Shown here: positions 49,728 to 61,094 of the stretch, in pieces | How positions within the stretch are numbered: the first letter of the stretch is position 1 | Layout of the letters: each line of letters begins with the position of its first letter | Assembly: GCF_000763945.1 (NCBI RefSeq) | Contig: NZ_JQFJ01000002.1 | Span: 930,001-994,000 of the forward strand | Direction: 5' to 3' | Source of the DNA: Sphingopyxis sp. MWB1 | GTDB taxonomy: Bacteria; Pseudomonadota; Alphaproteobacteria; Sphingomonadales; Sphingomonadaceae | Length of the DNA stretch: 64,000 bases | The notes under the pieces: model-generated | What the model saw: only the letters and a program-made list of their open reading frames with translations | What the model was told of the DNA's origin: nothing | Databases searched by the model: none | Program-made: the position numbers and the translations under genes

Positions 49728-51161
49728 TCATCGCGCCGCCTCCACCGCTTCGGCCAATCCGGCGGCGATTTTGGTAATATCGCCCGCGCCAAGGCAGATG
49801 ATCTTGTCGCCCGCGCCGATCAGCCCGGTGCCGATCGCTTCGGCCAGCGTCGGGGCCAGCGCATCGGCATGGGCAACGGCGGCGGCGTGGCGGTGGCCGC
49901 GCTCGCGCAGCCCCTGCACCAGCGCGTCGGACGAGGCGCCTTCGATCGGTTCCTCCCCGGCGGCATAGACAGGCAGCGCGAGCACCATGTCGGCATCGTT
50001 AAACGCCTGCTGAAAATCATCCATATGATCGCGCAGCCGGGTAAAGCGGTGCGGCTGGACCACGGCCACGACACGCCCCGTCCCCACGCCTTCGCGCGCG
50101 GCGGACAGCACGGCGCGAATTTCGACCGGATGATGGGCATAATCGTCGATGACCGCGATATGCCCCTCACCCACCGCAATTTCGCCAACCTTGGTGAAGC
50201 GGCGCTTCACTCCCGCAAAGCCGTTGAACCCCGAAACAATCTTGTCGTCCGAAACCCCCATGTGCAGCGCGACCGCAATGGCGGCGAGCGCATTTTGCAC
50301 ATTGTGGCGCCCCGACATGGGCAGATGAATGCCCTCGATCGTCCGGCTTTCGCCGTCGCGGTTCCGCACAACCACATCAAAGCGATTGCCGTCGGGTCCC
50401 GGCTCGATATTGGTGCCGCGCACATCGGCCTGCGCCGAAAAGCCATAGGTGATGATGCGCCGGTCGCGGATGCGCGGAATGATTGCCTGCACCTCGGGAT
50501 GGTCGAGGCAGAGCATTGCCGCGCCATAAAAGGGCACATTTTCGATAAATTCGACAAAGGCGTTCTTGATCGCGTCAAAACTGCCATAATGGTCGAGATG
50601 TTCGGGGTCGATATTGGTGACGACCGCGATCGTGCCGTCAAGGCGCAGGAAGCTGCCGTCGCTTTCGTCAGCCTCCACCACCATCCAGTCCGACGCACCC
50701 AGCCGTGCGTTCGATCCATAATTGTTGATGATGCCGCCATTGATCACTGTCGGATCAATGCCGCCCGCATCGAGCAGCGCGGCGACGAGGCTGGTCGTCG
50801 TCGTCTTGCCATGAGTGCCGGCAATGGCGACGGTCGATTTCAGCCGCATCAGTTCGGCGAGCATTTCGGCGCGGCGCACCAGCGGGATGCGGCGCGCGAG
50901 CGCAGCCTCGACTTCGGGGTTGCCGCGCTGCACCGCGGTCGAGGTGACGACCACCGCCACCCCTTCGACATTTTCGGGCGCATGGCCGATGGCGACCTTG
51001 ATCCCGCGCGCGCGCAGCCCTTCGACGACATAGCTGTCGGCAATGTCGCTGCCCTGCACCTGATAGCCGAGGTTGTGCATCACTTCGGCAATGCCCGACA
51101 TGCCGATGCCGCCAATGCCGATGAAATGGATGATGCCGATATCGGTCCCGACGCCGCGCAT
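49728..51161 (-). CDS. murC: UDP-N-acetylmuramate-L-alanine ligase
   Basis: A 477-residue Mur ligase adding L-Ala to UDP-MurNAc. Domains in order: Rossmann N-domain ([18 protein letters not shown]), ATP-binding centre ([27 protein letters not shown]), C-terminal domain ([12 protein letters not shown]). Its ATG overlaps the murG stop (TAATG). Confidence 0.98.
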   Translation of the reverse strand: MRGVGTDIGIIHFIGIGGIGMSGIAEVMHNLGYQVQGSDIADSYVVEGLRARGIKVAIGHAPENVEGVAVVVTSTAVQRGNPEVEAALARRIPLVRRAEMLAELMRLKSTVAIAGTHGKTTTTSLVAALLDAGGIDPTVINGGIINNYGSNARLGASDWMVVEADESDGSFLRLDGTIAVVTNIDPEHLDHYGSFDAIKNAFVEFIENVPFYGAAMLCLDHPEVQAIIPRIRDRRIITYGFSAQADVRGTNIEPGPDGNRFDVVVRNRDGESRTIEGIHLPMSGRHNVQNALAAIAVALHMGVSDDKIVSGFNGFAGVKRRFTKVGEIAVGEGHIAVIDDYAHHPVEIRAVLSAAREGVGTGRVVAVVQPHRFTRLRDHMDDFQQAFNDADMVLALPVYAAGEEPIEGASSDALVQGLRERGHRHAAAVAHADALAPTLAEAIGTGLIGAGDKIICLGAGDITKIAAGLAEAVEAAR

Positions 51162-52345
51162 TATTTCGCCTCCCGCCGGGCTGCCGCCACGCCGGACGCC
51201 GATTTTCGCTGTCCGCCCTGGGCACCCACGCGGATGACATCCATCAACGGCGGCGGCGCAAAGGATTCGACCAGATCGGCAAGGACGCGCGTCGCATCGG
51301 GAAGGCCGCAGCTTGCCGCCTTTTCCGCTGCATCCTCAATAGCGCCGGGTTCGAGCGCGAAACGCTGGATCTGTTTGGCGACCGCCGCGGGGGTGAATTG
51401 CGGCTGGGGAATGGACTGCGCCCCGCCCGCCTCGACCAGATCGACGACATTATAGGTCTGATGATCGTCCATGGCATGGGGATAAGGCACGAACAGCGCC
51501 GGACGGCCCGCGCAGGCAAGCTCGGCGACGGTCGACGCCCCCGCGCGCCCGATGAACAGATGCGCCCAGCGCAACCGCTCGGGCAGGTCGGCGATATAGG
51601 GGGCGCATTCAGCGGCAACGCCCAGCTCCGCATATTTGGCGCGCACAGCGGCAAGATCATCCTCGCGGCACTGCTGCACCACCTGAAGCCGGTCGAGCAG
51701 CGCGCGCGGCAGCATGGCGATGGCGGCGGGCACCACTTCGCTGAGGATCGTCGCGCCCAGGCTGCCGCCGACGACGAGCAGGCGGAACACCCCATCTTCG
51801 GGCAAGGGCGGAAAGCCATCCTCACGGATCGCAATCACCTCCTCGCGTACCGGGTTGCCGGTGAGGTGGCGCTTCATCGCCAGCTTTTCGGGAAAGCGGT
51901 GGATATTGCGATAGGCAACCGCAATGGCATCGACGCGCCCGGCCATCAGCCGGTTGGTGCGCCCCAGCACGGCATTTTGTTCGTGAATGACGCTCGGCCG
52001 CTTCGCTGCGCGCGCGGCGAGCAGGCTGGGGAGCGAGGGATAGCCGCCGAAACCGACAACGACCGCCGGGTCGAATTCGCGGATCAGGTCAATGCCCATG
52101 CGCCGCCCCTTGCGGATGGCGAGCGCCGCCTTGACCCAGCCGACGGGGCCGCCATGGACGCGGCCGGCGGGCAGGATGTGCGTTTCCAGTTCGGCCGGGG
52201 CGCCGGGAATACGCAGCCCGCGATCGTCGCTGACCAGCGCAACGCGGTGGCCGCGCGCGATCAGTTCGCCCGCCAGCGCATAAGCGGGAAGCATATGGCC
52301 GCCCGTGCCTCCGGCGGCGAGAAGAAAGTGGCGCGTTGCTGTCAT
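51161..52345 (-). CDS. murG: UDP-GlcNAc:lipid I N-acetylglucosaminyltransferase
   Basis: A 394-residue GT-B enzyme that makes lipid II at the cytoplasmic membrane face. [14 protein letters not shown] (diphosphate loop), [28 protein letters not shown] and [31 protein letters not shown] (core: [11 protein letters not shown]) are all present. A 7-nt gap follows ftsW. The 20 or so C-terminal residues are basic and not conserved. Confidence 0.98.
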   Translation of the reverse strand: MTATRHFLLAAGGTGGHMLPAYALAGELIARGHRVALVSDDRGLRIPGAPAELETHILPAGRVHGGPVGWVKAALAIRKGRRMGIDLIREFDPAVVVGFGGYPSLPSLLAARAAKRPSVIHEQNAVLGRTNRLMAGRVDAIAVAYRNIHRFPEKLAMKRHLTGNPVREEVIAIREDGFPPLPEDGVFRLLVVGGSLGATILSEVVPAAIAMLPRALLDRLQVVQQCREDDLAAVRAKYAELGVAAECAPYIADLPERLRWAHLFIGRAGASTVAELACAGRPALFVPYPHAMDDHQTYNVVDLVEAGGAQSIPQPQFTPAAVAKQIQRFALEPGAIEDAAEKAASCGLPDATRVLADLVESFAPPPLMDVIRVGAQGGQRKSASGVAAARREAK

Positions 52346-52352
52346 CGGGCAA

Positions 52353-53591
52353 TCATTTCTGGTTCCAGTTGCGGGTCATCGACACCCGCGCCGCATAGGG
52401 GTTCCGGCGGGTCAGCGACAAGAGCAAACCCATTCCGATCGACAAGGCAAGGAAGGAGGAGCCGCCATAGCTGATGAAAGGCAAGGTCATCCCCTTCGAC
52501 GGGAAAAGCTGGGTGTTCACCGCCATGTTGATCGTTGCCTGGCCGCCGAATTGCGCGATCAGCCCCGCGACCGCAAGGATCAGGAAGCTGTCCTCCTCGT
52601 CAAGCAAGCGCACCAGCACGCGAACGATGATCGCGAGATACAGCGCCAATATGGCAACGCAGGCGATAATCCCGAACTCCTCGCCGATAACCGAGAAGAT
52701 ATAATCGGTATGTGCTTCGGGAAGCTGGAACTTCGCCAGCCCCGCGCCGGGGCCGGTGCCGATCAGCCCCCCGGCGGTCAGCGTCGTATGCGCCTTGTCG
52801 ACCTGGAAACTGTCGCCCTTGTCGAACAGCCAGATGTTGATGCGCTGCTGCGCCACCGGATAGAAGAAATAGGCGAGCACCAGCCCGGCAAAGCCCATCC
52901 CCGCGAGCGCGCCCAATATCCGCATCGACAGCCCGGCGACGAGGACGAGGACGAACCAGGTCGCGGCAAAGATGATCGTCTGGCCAAGGTCTGGCTGGCC
53001 CATCAGCAAGAGGGCGATCACGCCGGTCAGCCCCAGACTGAGCGGAACAACCGGCAGGCTGGGGTCATGAAGACGCAAAGACAGCACCCAGGCGAGCGAT
53101 ACGGCGAACAGGGGCTTCAGAAACTCCGACGGCTGGAGCCGGAAAAAGCCGCTGCCCAGCCAGCGCTGCGCGCCATTCACTGACGCCCCGGCCAAAGGCA
53201 CCAGGATAAGGAGGAACAGGAAGAAAAGCGTCCCATAGACGGCAAAGCGCCGCGCCTGCGCCTTGGGAAGCATTGATATGGCGAGCATGACGGGCACGCC
53301 GACGATCACCCACATTAACTGGCGATAGAAATAATAAAGCGGGTCGATGCTGGCCGTCGCGGTTGACAATTTCTGCGCGGCGACGGGAGAGGCGGCGGCG
53401 ACGGCCACCAGCCCGACCGCGACCAAGATCGACACGAGCAGCAACAGCACACGGTCGATTTCCCAGAACCAGAGGCCAAGCGGCGTGCGGTCGGCGCGGC
53501 TGAGGCGCGGCCCCCGCCGCCGCGTCGTGCGCGGCGCCGCAATGATCGGCCGATCAAGGGTGGCATCAAGATTGTCCGGCCCGCCGCTCAT
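52353..53591 (-). CDS. ftsW: SEDS peptidoglycan glycosyltransferase FtsW
   Basis: A 412-residue ten-helix membrane enzyme of septal glycan polymerisation. The SEDS hallmarks NGAQRWLGSGFFRLQPSEFLK, the TLTAGGLIGTGPGAGLAKFQLPEAHTDYIFSVIGEE loop (core: PEAHTDYIFSVIGEE) and the C-terminal PFISYGGSS are visible. A 35-residue Arg-rich tail precedes helix 1. It overlaps murD by ATGA and should work with FtsI of the same cluster. Confidence 0.97.
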   Translation of the reverse strand: MSGGPDNLDATLDRPIIAAPRTTRRRGPRLSRADRTPLGLWFWEIDRVLLLLVSILVAVGLVAVAAASPVAAQKLSTATASIDPLYYFYRQLMWVIVGVPVMLAISMLPKAQARRFAVYGTLFFLFLLILVPLAGASVNGAQRWLGSGFFRLQPSEFLKPLFAVSLAWVLSLRLHDPSLPVVPLSLGLTGVIALLLMGQPDLGQTIIFAATWFVLVLVAGLSMRILGALAGMGFAGLVLAYFFYPVAQQRINIWLFDKGDSFQVDKAHTTLTAGGLIGTGPGAGLAKFQLPEAHTDYIFSVIGEEFGIIACVAILALYLAIIVRVLVRLLDEEDSFLILAVAGLIAQFGGQATINMAVNTQLFPSKGMTLPFISYGGSSFLALSIGMGLLLSLTRRNPYAARVSMTRNWNQK

Positions 53592-54904
53592 GCCCCGCGC
53601 CCCTGCACCAGTTCGCGAAAGGCATTGCCGCGCGCTTCATAGTCGGAAAATTGGTCGAAAGAGGCGCAGGCGGGCGAGAGAAGGATGATATCGCCGGGTG
53701 CGGCGCGGGCCGCCGCCTGCTCGACCGCGCGCGCGAGCGTGGCCGAGCGCTCAACGGGTACCGCGTCGCCGATTTCATCCGCGAAACTCTCCATCGCTTC
53801 GCCGATCAGATAGGCGCATTTGACATGCCCGAACCAGGGACGGCAGGCGGCGAGCCCATCGCCCTTGGCCTGTCCGCCCGCAATCCAGTGCAGGCGCGGC
53901 GCAGGCGCGGGCGGGAAAGCCGCCAGAGCGGGCGCCGCCGACGCCGCATTGGTCGCCTTGCTGTCATTATAGCAGCGGACGTCCCCGATATCGCCGACCC
54001 ATTCCATGCGGTGGGAAAGCGCGCGAAAGCTGGCAAGGCCGCGTTCGATTTCCGCATCATCCAGCCCCAGCACCCGGCATACGGCAATGGCGCAAACGGC
54101 ATTTTGCGCATTATGCGGCCCCTGCAGCGCGGGCCAGCGCGCCTGATCGGCGGGGTCGATATCCTTGGCGGATACGCGGTGGAGCCGGTGGTTGACATGG
54201 CTCGCCACCATTTTCGAAGGATCATCGTCAACCGCAATCACCGCGACCTGATCGCGATGCTGCAGGCTGAACAGCCGCGCCTTGGACGCGACATAGCCTT
54301 CAAAGCCGTCATAGCGGTCGAGATGGTCGGGGGTAATATTGGTGAGCACCGCAATGTCGCAGGCGAGGCTGTACGCGAGGTCGATCTGATAGCTCGACAA
54401 TTCGAGCACATAGACGCCCGGCCCCTTTTCATTAGGCATCAACGGATCGCGCGCAAGGATCGGCAGGCCGATATTGCCGCCCATCAGCGCGGCACGGCCC
54501 GCCTGATCCAGCATATGGTGGATCAGCGCGGTGACGGTCGATTTGCCATTGGTGCCAGTGATGCCGACGATGCGATGCGGCGGCAGGTCGCCCCGCGCTT
54601 CGGCGAACAATTCGATATCGCCGATCACCGGCACCTTATTGTCCCGCGCATGGGCCGCAATGGGATGGCGATTGAGCGGCACGCCGGGCGAAACCACGAC
54701 GCCCGCAAAGCCGATCAGGTCGATGTCCAGCGGATTGCCGATATCGGCGCCCAGTGCCATGGCGGCGTCGCGCGCCTCCTCCCGGTCATCCCAGGCGGTA
54801 ACGCCCGCGCCGCTGGCCACCAGCGCTTCGACGGTCCCAAGACCCGAGCGCGCCAGTCCCAGCACCGCATAGCGGCGACCGGCAAAGGCGCGGCTGGTGA
54901 TCAC
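53588..54904 (-). CDS. murD: UDP-N-acetylmuramoylalanine-D-glutamate ligase
   Basis: A 438-residue Mur ligase adding D-Glu. The N-domain ([17 protein letters not shown]), ATP site ([21 protein letters not shown]) and [15 protein letters not shown] segment ([13 protein letters not shown]) are clear; [14 protein letters not shown] is the catalytic His region. ATGA overlaps join it to mraY upstream and ftsW downstream. Confidence 0.98.
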   Translation of the reverse strand: MITSRAFAGRRYAVLGLARSGLGTVEALVASGAGVTAWDDREEARDAAMALGADIGNPLDIDLIGFAGVVVSPGVPLNRHPIAAHARDNKVPVIGDIELFAEARGDLPPHRIVGITGTNGKSTVTALIHHMLDQAGRAALMGGNIGLPILARDPLMPNEKGPGVYVLELSSYQIDLAYSLACDIAVLTNITPDHLDRYDGFEGYVASKARLFSLQHRDQVAVIAVDDDPSKMVASHVNHRLHRVSAKDIDPADQARWPALQGPHNAQNAVCAIAVCRVLGLDDAEIERGLASFRALSHRMEWVGDIGDVRCYNDSKATNAASAAPALAAFPPAPAPRLHWIAGGQAKGDGLAACRPWFGHVKCAYLIGEAMESFADEIGDAVPVERSATLARAVEQAAARAAPGDIILLSPACASFDQFSDYEARGNAFRELVQGRGA

Positions 54905-55974
54905 CGCAGCTTGAGCGTCGCGAGGCCCGCGAGCGCCAGTACGAGCGAAATGATCCAGAAGCGCACGACCACGGTCGATTCCGGCCAGCCCAATTGTTCG
55001 AAATGATGGTGGATCGGCGCCATGCGAAAGACGCGCTTGCCCGTTCGCTTGAACCAGAACACCTGGATGATCACCGACAAGGCCTCGACCACGAACAGGC
55101 CGCCGACGAGGACGAGCACCAGTTCATGCTGCGCGGTGACAGCCATGGTCGCCAGCGCGCCGCCGAGCGCCAGACTGCCCGTATCGCCCATGAAAACCGA
55201 CGCGGGGGGCGCATTGAACCAGAGGAAAGCGAGGCAGGCGCCGATGATCGCGGCAGCGAAAATTGCCAGCTCTCCCGCCCCCGGCACATGCGGAATGCCG
55301 AGATATTCGGCGAATTTGGCGTTGCCCGACAGGTAGACGATGACGAGGAAGGTCAGCGCCGCGATCATCACGGGGAAAGTCGCGAGACCATCAAGCCCGT
55401 CGGTCAGATTGACCGCATTGCCAAATCCGACGATCAGCACCATCGCAAAGACATAGTATAGCGGCCCCAACGGAATGACGACGTCATTGAAAAAGGGCAG
55501 ATAGAGATCGGTCCCGGTGCGCGACACGATCAGCAGCACCGCCACCCCGGCAATACCGAATTCAATCAGCAATCGCAGCCGCCCCGAAATGCCGCGATGG
55601 CTCGCCTTGGTCACCTTGTCGAAATCGTCGAGAAAGCCGACGAGCGCGAAACCGGCGGTCACGAACAGACAGGCCCAGACGAAGCGGTTGGAGAGGTCCA
55701 TCCACAACAGGGCAGAGATCATTAGCGAGATGAGGATCATCAGCCCGCCCATGGTGGGTGTGCCCTTTTTCGCCAAATGGCTTTGCGGGCCGTCATCGCG
55801 GATCGGCTGTCCCTTGCCCTGGCGCATACGCAGCATCAGGATGAAGCGGGGACCGATCCACAGTCCAAGGATCATCGCGGTCGCGACCGCAGCGCCGGAC
55901 CGGAAACTGAGATAGCGGATCAGGTTAAGGCCCCCCGGAAAACCCAGCCATTCCGCCAGCCAATATAACATCAA
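54901..55974 (-). CDS. mraY: Phospho-N-acetylmuramoyl-pentapeptide transferase
   Basis: A 357-residue ten-helix membrane enzyme forming lipid I. Signatures: [13 protein letters not shown], the catalytic DDFDK in [24 protein letters not shown] and the nucleophile-containing [12 protein letters not shown], then the metal-binding [13 protein letters not shown]. The start [10 protein letters not shown] is standard for the family. Confidence 0.98.
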   Translation of the reverse strand: MMLYWLAEWLGFPGGLNLIRYLSFRSGAAVATAMILGLWIGPRFILMLRMRQGKGQPIRDDGPQSHLAKKGTPTMGGLMILISLMISALLWMDLSNRFVWACLFVTAGFALVGFLDDFDKVTKASHRGISGRLRLLIEFGIAGVAVLLIVSRTGTDLYLPFFNDVVIPLGPLYYVFAMVLIVGFGNAVNLTDGLDGLATFPVMIAALTFLVIVYLSGNAKFAEYLGIPHVPGAGELAIFAAAIIGACLAFLWFNAPPASVFMGDTGSLALGGALATMAVTAQHELVLVLVGGLFVVEALSVIIQVFWFKRTGKRVFRMAPIHHHFEQLGWPESTVVVRFWIISLVLALAGLATLKLR

Positions 55975-57347
55975 ATATCCCCGTTGATCAGTGCGGTCAC
56001 CAAATGCGACAGGCCGACGCTGTTCGATCCCTTGATCAAAATGGCATCGCCCGGACGGATCAAACCGCCCAATTGCGCCTTTGCATCGCCATGCGCGGGC
56101 ACATGCGCGAAATCCACCTGCCCCTCAAGCGCTTTGGCGAGCGGCGCCATTTCCTCGCCCACCAGCAAGGCGAATTGCACGCCCGCCGCGATGAGCGGAG
56201 CGGCAAGCGCGGCATGATAGCGGTCACTTTCCCCGCCAAGTTCGCGCATGCTGCCCAAAATGGCGACCTTGCGGTCGGCGGATTCGTCCTTGAGCTGCCC
56301 CAGCGTCGCCGCCATCGAAGCGGGATTGGCGTTATAGCTTTCGTCGATGACCAATATCTTGCCATCGCCGAAATCAACCCGGTGCCGCGCGCCGCGCCCC
56401 GCCAACCCGCCCATTTCGGCAAAGGCAAGCCCCGCGGCGGGAAGGTCCGCGCCCACCGCCTTGACCGCCGCGAGCACCGCAAGCGAATTGGCAACCCAAT
56501 GTGCGCCCGCCTGCGCGAGCGTATAGCAAAGCAGCGCGTCCTGAACCTGTGCGGTAACGAGCGATCCGCCCTGCCCGTCGGGGAGCCAGTCGACCGCGCG
56601 CACGTCAGCGCCCTCGCCCAGCCCAAAGCTGACGATGTGGGCCGCGTGCCGTTCGGCCTTGGCGCGCAGCCGGGCATAATGCGGGCTGTCAAAGGGGACG
56701 ATGGCGGTGCCGCCGGGCTCCAGCCCCTCAAAAATCTCGCCCTTGGCATCGGCAATCGCCTCTTCGCTGCCGAAAAATTCGATATGTGCGGGCGCGATGG
56801 TCGTGACGATGGCGACATGGGGGCGGACGAGGCGGGTGAGCGCCGCCAGTTCGCCCGCATGGTTGATCCCCATTTCGAACACGCCATAATCGGCGGTGGC
56901 GGCCATACGCGCGAGGCTGAGCGGCACGCCGACATGATTATTATAGCTTTTGACCGAGCGATGCGCCTTGCCGGGACGGAAACGGTCGAGCGCGGCGTAC
57001 AGCGCCTCCTTGGTCCCCGTCTTGCCCGCCGATCCGGTGACGCCGATAATCTTTGCGTGGCTGCGCGCGCGCGAAGCGGCGCCCAGCGCATCGAGCGCGG
57101 CGGCGCTGTCGGCGACGCGGACATGCGGGTGATCAATGGCGGTTTCGCACAGGATCCCCGCCGCGCCCGCCGCAATCGCCTTGTCGATGAATTTATGTCC
57201 GTCGGTCGCCTCGCCCTTCATCGCGATGAACAATTCGCCCGGCGTCACTTCGCGCGAATCGAAGGCGACCCCGCCGACGCTAAAATCGGCGCTGGCCTCG
57301 CCCTGACAGGCGGCGGCGATGGCGGAGGCGGTCCAGAGCGGGCTCAT
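55971..57347 (-). CDS. murF: UDP-MurNAc-tripeptide D-alanyl-D-alanine ligase
   Basis: A 458-residue Mur ligase attaching D-Ala-D-Ala. [25 protein letters not shown] is the N-domain (core: [14 protein letters not shown]); the ATP loop reads [15 protein letters not shown], with [12 protein letters not shown] after it; [10 protein letters not shown] lies in the C-domain. The ATP loop has SAGKTGT where many MurF have NGKTT, an allowed variation. Confidence 0.97.
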   Translation of the reverse strand: MSPLWTASAIAAACQGEASADFSVGGVAFDSREVTPGELFIAMKGEATDGHKFIDKAIAAGAAGILCETAIDHPHVRVADSAAALDALGAASRARSHAKIIGVTGSAGKTGTKEALYAALDRFRPGKAHRSVKSYNNHVGVPLSLARMAATADYGVFEMGINHAGELAALTRLVRPHVAIVTTIAPAHIEFFGSEEAIADAKGEIFEGLEPGGTAIVPFDSPHYARLRAKAERHAAHIVSFGLGEGADVRAVDWLPDGQGGSLVTAQVQDALLCYTLAQAGAHWVANSLAVLAAVKAVGADLPAAGLAFAEMGGLAGRGARHRVDFGDGKILVIDESYNANPASMAATLGQLKDESADRKVAILGSMRELGGESDRYHAALAAPLIAAGVQFALLVGEEMAPLAKALEGQVDFAHVPAHGDAKAQLGGLIRPGDAILIKGSNSVGLSHLVTALINGDI

Positions 57348-58783
57348 GCCGCCTCCTCGCGCGCAACGGCGACATCGTCAAAGGGAATGACGCGCATGGC
57401 ATCGCCCGCGCCGACAATCTGGCCCTGTTCATGGCCTTTTCCGGCGATGCAGATGATGTCCTCGCCCCCGGCCTCGGCGATGGCGGCGGCAATGGCGGCG
57501 CGGCGGTCGCCGATCACCTGCGCCCCGGGCACCGCCGCGGCAATGGCGGCGCGGATCGCGGCGGGGTCCTCGCCGCGCGGATTATCGTCGGTGATGATCG
57601 CAACATCGGCCTTGGCAGCGGCGACCCGGCCCATTTCGGGCCGCTTTGCGGAATCGCGGTCGCCGCCCGCCCCAAAGACGAGGATCAGCCGCCCGCTGCA
57701 ATGCGGCCGCAGCGCATCAAGCGCCGCCTCCAGCCCGTCGGGCGTATGCGCATAATCGACATAGATCGGCGCCCCCGCCCGGCTGATCGCCGCGCGTTCG
57801 AGTCGCCCGCGCACCGGCTGAAGCCGCGCGAGATTGGAAAGCGTCAGCGCCTCATCCCCCCCGGTTGCGATCACCAGTCCGGCGGCGACCAGGGCGTTGG
57901 CCGCCTGATAGGCCCCGATCAGCGGCAATTCGACGCGCCGCTCGCCCTCCCGGCCCGCAATCACCAGCGACTGGCCCAATTGCGTCGGCGTGCGCGACAA
58001 CAGGCGCAGATCATCGCCGCTCGTCCCAACGGTGAAAAGCGTGGCGCCGCGCGCCTCTGCCGCCGCCTCGACCTGCGGCGCGGCAGGATCGTCGCGCCAG
58101 ATCACCGCATGACCCGCCGGATCAACCACGTCGGTAAAAAGCCGCAGCTTGGCGGCGAGATACGCCTCCATCGTGCCATGATAGTCGAGGTGATCATGGC
58201 TCAAATTGGTGAAAGCCGCCGCGCGCACCGGCAATCCTTCGGTGCGATATTGGTCAAGTCCGTGACTCGACGCCTCAAAGGCCGCATGGGTCACGCCTTC
58301 GGCTGCCAGCCCCGCCATATTGGCGAGGAAGGTGACGATGTCGGGGGTGGTCAATCCGGTGGAGGCACTTTCGGTCGAGGTCGTAATCCCCAGCGTCCCG
58401 ATCGAGGCAGCATGAAAACCCGCCATGCGCCACAGCTGGCGCGCCATTTCGACCGTCGAGGTTTTGCCATTGGTTCCGGTGACCGCCACGCAGGTGCCGG
58501 GAAAACGGTCAAAGAAGCGCGCCGCGATCCGGGCAAAGGCGCGGCGCGGATTGGCGTCGGCGATATGCACCGCGCCCTCGACCTTCGCCTCGGGCCGGGC
58601 GACGACGGCAATGGCCCCTGCCTTCACCGCATCGGCGATGAAATCCTCGCCATTGACCCGCGCGCCGACGAACGCGCCAAAAATGGTGCCGGGCGCAACC
58701 TTGCGATGGTCGATGGCGAGGCCGGTGACGGACGCGTCGCCCCCCGCCAACATCGCATCATCGAGCAAGGCCGATAGCTGCAT
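57344..58783 (-). CDS. murE: UDP-MurNAc-L-Ala-D-Glu:meso-diaminopimelate ligase
   Basis: A 479-residue Mur ligase. DHRKVAPGTIFGAFVGARVNG (core: GTIFGAFVG), the ATP loop VTGTNGKTSTVEMARQ, FTNLSHDHLDYHGTMEAY and the DAP-selecting motif DNPR (ITDDNPRGEDPA) are present, so meso-DAP rather than lysine is the third residue, as in Gram-negatives. I use ATG 58783, which overlaps the ftsI stop as TAATG; the 46-codon in-frame extension lies inside ftsI. Confidence 0.98.
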   Translation of the reverse strand: MQLSALLDDAMLAGGDASVTGLAIDHRKVAPGTIFGAFVGARVNGEDFIADAVKAGAIAVVARPEAKVEGAVHIADANPRRAFARIAARFFDRFPGTCVAVTGTNGKTSTVEMARQLWRMAGFHAASIGTLGITTSTESASTGLTTPDIVTFLANMAGLAAEGVTHAAFEASSHGLDQYRTEGLPVRAAAFTNLSHDHLDYHGTMEAYLAAKLRLFTDVVDPAGHAVIWRDDPAAPQVEAAAEARGATLFTVGTSGDDLRLLSRTPTQLGQSLVIAGREGERRVELPLIGAYQAANALVAAGLVIATGGDEALTLSNLARLQPVRGRLERAAISRAGAPIYVDYAHTPDGLEAALDALRPHCSGRLILVFGAGGDRDSAKRPEMGRVAAAKADVAIITDDNPRGEDPAAIRAAIAAAVPGAQVIGDRRAAIAAAIAEAGGEDIICIAGKGHEQGQIVGAGDAMRVIPFDDVAVAREEAA

Positions 58784-60480
58784 TATTCGCCGCTCCCGCT
58801 GCTTTTCCAAAGAAGAGGGGTGAGTTCGGACACGTCGACGTCGCGGCTTTCGTCGGGAAAGACGCCCAGCATCGGCCCGGCGCGCATCACCACCTTTTGC
58901 ACCACGGGCGCTGCCGTCCACCCGGCGGTGCGCTGGCCCGAGCTATAGGCATTGCCCTTGGGTTCGTCGATCATCGCGATCACCACATAGCGCGGATTAT
59001 CCATGGGGAAAGCCGCCGAAAAGGTCGAGACGAGCGAACTGCGCCGATAGCCGCCCGCGCCGGGTTTTTCCGCGCTGCCCGTCTTGCCGCCGACACGAAA
59101 GCCCGGCGCATCGGCCTTGCGTCCCGTGCCGTCCGAAACGATCAGGCGCAAAAGCTGGCGCATCCGCGCGCTGGTCGCCGCCTTGAACACACGCCGCCCC
59201 TTGGGCGGGGCGCCATCGGTCAATTTGGTGAGGCGCGCAGGCCGGTAAATGCCGCCATTGACCAGCGCGGCATAAGCGCTCGCCAGATGCAGCGGCGTCA
59301 CGGCAATGCCATGGCCATAGGCCGTCGTCATCGTCGTCAGTCGCCCCCAATGGCGCGGCCAGAGCGGATAGGCGCGTTCCTTGATGTCGATCCCCGGTCG
59401 CTTGTCGAAATCCAGATCGCGGAACAATTTCTCCATCCGTTCGCGCCCCAGATCATCGGCGATACGCGCGGTGGTGATGTTCGAACTGTGGATCAGCGTT
59501 TCAGGCACGTTGAGCCAGCGGCGCGCCGGATGGCTGTCGCGAATGCGAAAGCCCGCAATCGCCAGCGGCTCGGTCGCGTCATAGCGGCGCGCCATGCTGG
59601 TGACCGTCCCCGCATCGATGGCGGCCGCAATCGACAAGGGCTTGAAGGTCGAGCCCAGCTCGTAAAGATTATAAGTCACCGCATTGCGGCGCGTCATCGG
59701 ATCGCTGCCCGCAAGCTTGTTGGGATTATAGGTCGGCAGCGAGGTCATCGCGAGCACTTCGCCGGTATGAACGTCAAGGATGACGCCTGCGCCGCCAATG
59801 GCTTCCAGATTATTGACGGCATGGCTTAGCTCGCTTTCGAGCACCCCCTGAACGCGCGCGTCGATGGAGAGCGCCAGCGGATCGGCGCGCAGCTTGGGAT
59901 CGAGCAATCGCTCGTCATAAGCACCTTCGACCCCGGTAACGCCATGCCCTTCGGCATTGGTGAAGCCGAGCACATGGGCGGCCAGCGTCAGTTGCGGATA
60001 GAGCCGCTCCTTCTCGCGCGGGAAGTCGAACCCGATTTCGCCAATGGCATTGACTGCCGCCACCTGATCGGGAAGCGCGCGGCGGCGCAGATAGGTGGGC
60101 CGTGTTCCCGTGAGCCGCTTCAGAAATTCCTCGCGCGGGGTGTCGGGGAAAATCTTGACCAGCTCATCGGCCAGATAGCCCGGCTTGTTGAGCAGTTTCG
60201 ACGGCACGACGCGGATCGAATAACCGTCGATGGTGCGCGCCAGCGGCACGCCATTGCGATCGACAATGTCGGCGCGCGCGGGGACAAAGGCCGCAGCATT
60301 GCCCCCCTGCCCCGTCGATGTATCGAACAGGCCGAAATAGACGAGCCGCACCGAGATTAGGAAAAAGGCCGCCATGAACAGCAACATCAGGATCATCAAC
60401 CGCTGCTGCGCGGTCAGCAGGATTTGCTGCCGCACCCCTGCGGTTCGGATCCGGGCCGGGCGGACGACCAGCGTGTTCAT
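58783..60480 (-). CDS. ftsI: Septal peptidoglycan transpeptidase FtsI (PBP3)
   Basis: A 565-residue monofunctional class B penicillin-binding protein. A cytoplasmic tail and one membrane helix (about 27-50) are followed by the dimerisation domain (FVPARADIVDRNGVPLARTI) and the transpeptidase domain with SxxK in ELGSTFKPLSIAA, SxN in HSSNITTARI and KTG in VGGKTGSAEKP. It ends in a short tail. ATGA overlap with ftsL. Confidence 0.98.
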   Translation of the reverse strand: MNTLVVRPARIRTAGVRQQILLTAQQRLMILMLLFMAAFFLISVRLVYFGLFDTSTGQGGNAAAFVPARADIVDRNGVPLARTIDGYSIRVVPSKLLNKPGYLADELVKIFPDTPREEFLKRLTGTRPTYLRRRALPDQVAAVNAIGEIGFDFPREKERLYPQLTLAAHVLGFTNAEGHGVTGVEGAYDERLLDPKLRADPLALSIDARVQGVLESELSHAVNNLEAIGGAGVILDVHTGEVLAMTSLPTYNPNKLAGSDPMTRRNAVTYNLYELGSTFKPLSIAAAIDAGTVTSMARRYDATEPLAIAGFRIRDSHPARRWLNVPETLIHSSNITTARIADDLGRERMEKLFRDLDFDKRPGIDIKERAYPLWPRHWGRLTTMTTAYGHGIAVTPLHLASAYAALVNGGIYRPARLTKLTDGAPPKGRRVFKAATSARMRQLLRLIVSDGTGRKADAPGFRVGGKTGSAEKPGAGGYRRSSLVSTFSAAFPMDNPRYVVIAMIDEPKGNAYSSGQRTAGWTAAPVVQKVVMRAGPMLGVFPDESRDVDVSELTPLLWKSSGSGE

Positions 60481-61094
60481 TGCGCGGCGCTTCCCCCCGC
60501 AGCCTCGCGCGCCGCAGCGCGCTTGAGTTCGGCGAGCGTCGAATCCGCCAAAAGCTGGTCTTCAATCATCTTGAGCTGTTCGCGGCGCCGCGTCTGCACC
60601 ATGCGCGGCGGCGTGTCGGTGCGGATTTCCGCTGGCGCCTGAGCGAGCACAATCGGCTTCTTGTCCGCGACCGGAGCCTTGGCCGGAGCCTTTTCGGGCT
60701 TGGGCGCGGCGCTTTCACGCGGCGCCTCGCTGCTGGCGACGGGAGTGACCATCGCCATCAGGACGGGCGCAACATCGCCCGCGCCGCGCGCCCGCGGCAA
60801 ACGGTCGAGCGAGGCAAGCTGGCGCTCGTTCGAGAGATATTGCGCCGCCGAAGGCGCCGAATAGCCAAAGGTTTCAGCATTCCACTGTTCAAGTTGCCGC
60901 ATCGACGCGCGCACCGCCAATTCGGATTCGAGATAGCGGATATTGTCGCGCGTGCGATCGATCTCGCGCTCGATCTGCGTGAGTTCGCTGCGTGTCGCCG
61001 CCACTTTGAGCGAGACGGGATAAAGCGCCATGGCAAAAAGCAGCACGAGCAGAACCAGGCCGATTCCTTGCAGCTTGCGGGCCGCCATCAACAT
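60477..61094 (-). CDS. ftsL: FtsL-like divisome protein with long C-terminal extension
   Basis: A 205-residue bitopic protein in the ftsL position. One membrane helix (about 10-30, [21 protein letters not shown]) and a coiled coil ([27 protein letters not shown] in short: [19 protein letters not shown]) match FtsL. Residues after about 110 are an Ala/Pro/Lys-rich linker and a terminal helix ([19 protein letters not shown]); E. coli FtsL has only 121 residues. GGAGG lies 7 nt before ATG 61094. Identification rests on topology and position, as FtsL is poorly conserved. Confidence 0.87.
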   Translation of the reverse strand: MLMAARKLQGIGLVLLVLLFAMALYPVSLKVAATRSELTQIEREIDRTRDNIRYLESELAVRASMRQLEQWNAETFGYSAPSAAQYLSNERQLASLDRLPRARGAGDVAPVLMAMVTPVASSEAPRESAAPKPEKAPAKAPVADKKPIVLAQAPAEIRTDTPPRMVQTRRREQLKMIEDQLLADSTLAELKRAAAREAAGGSAAQ

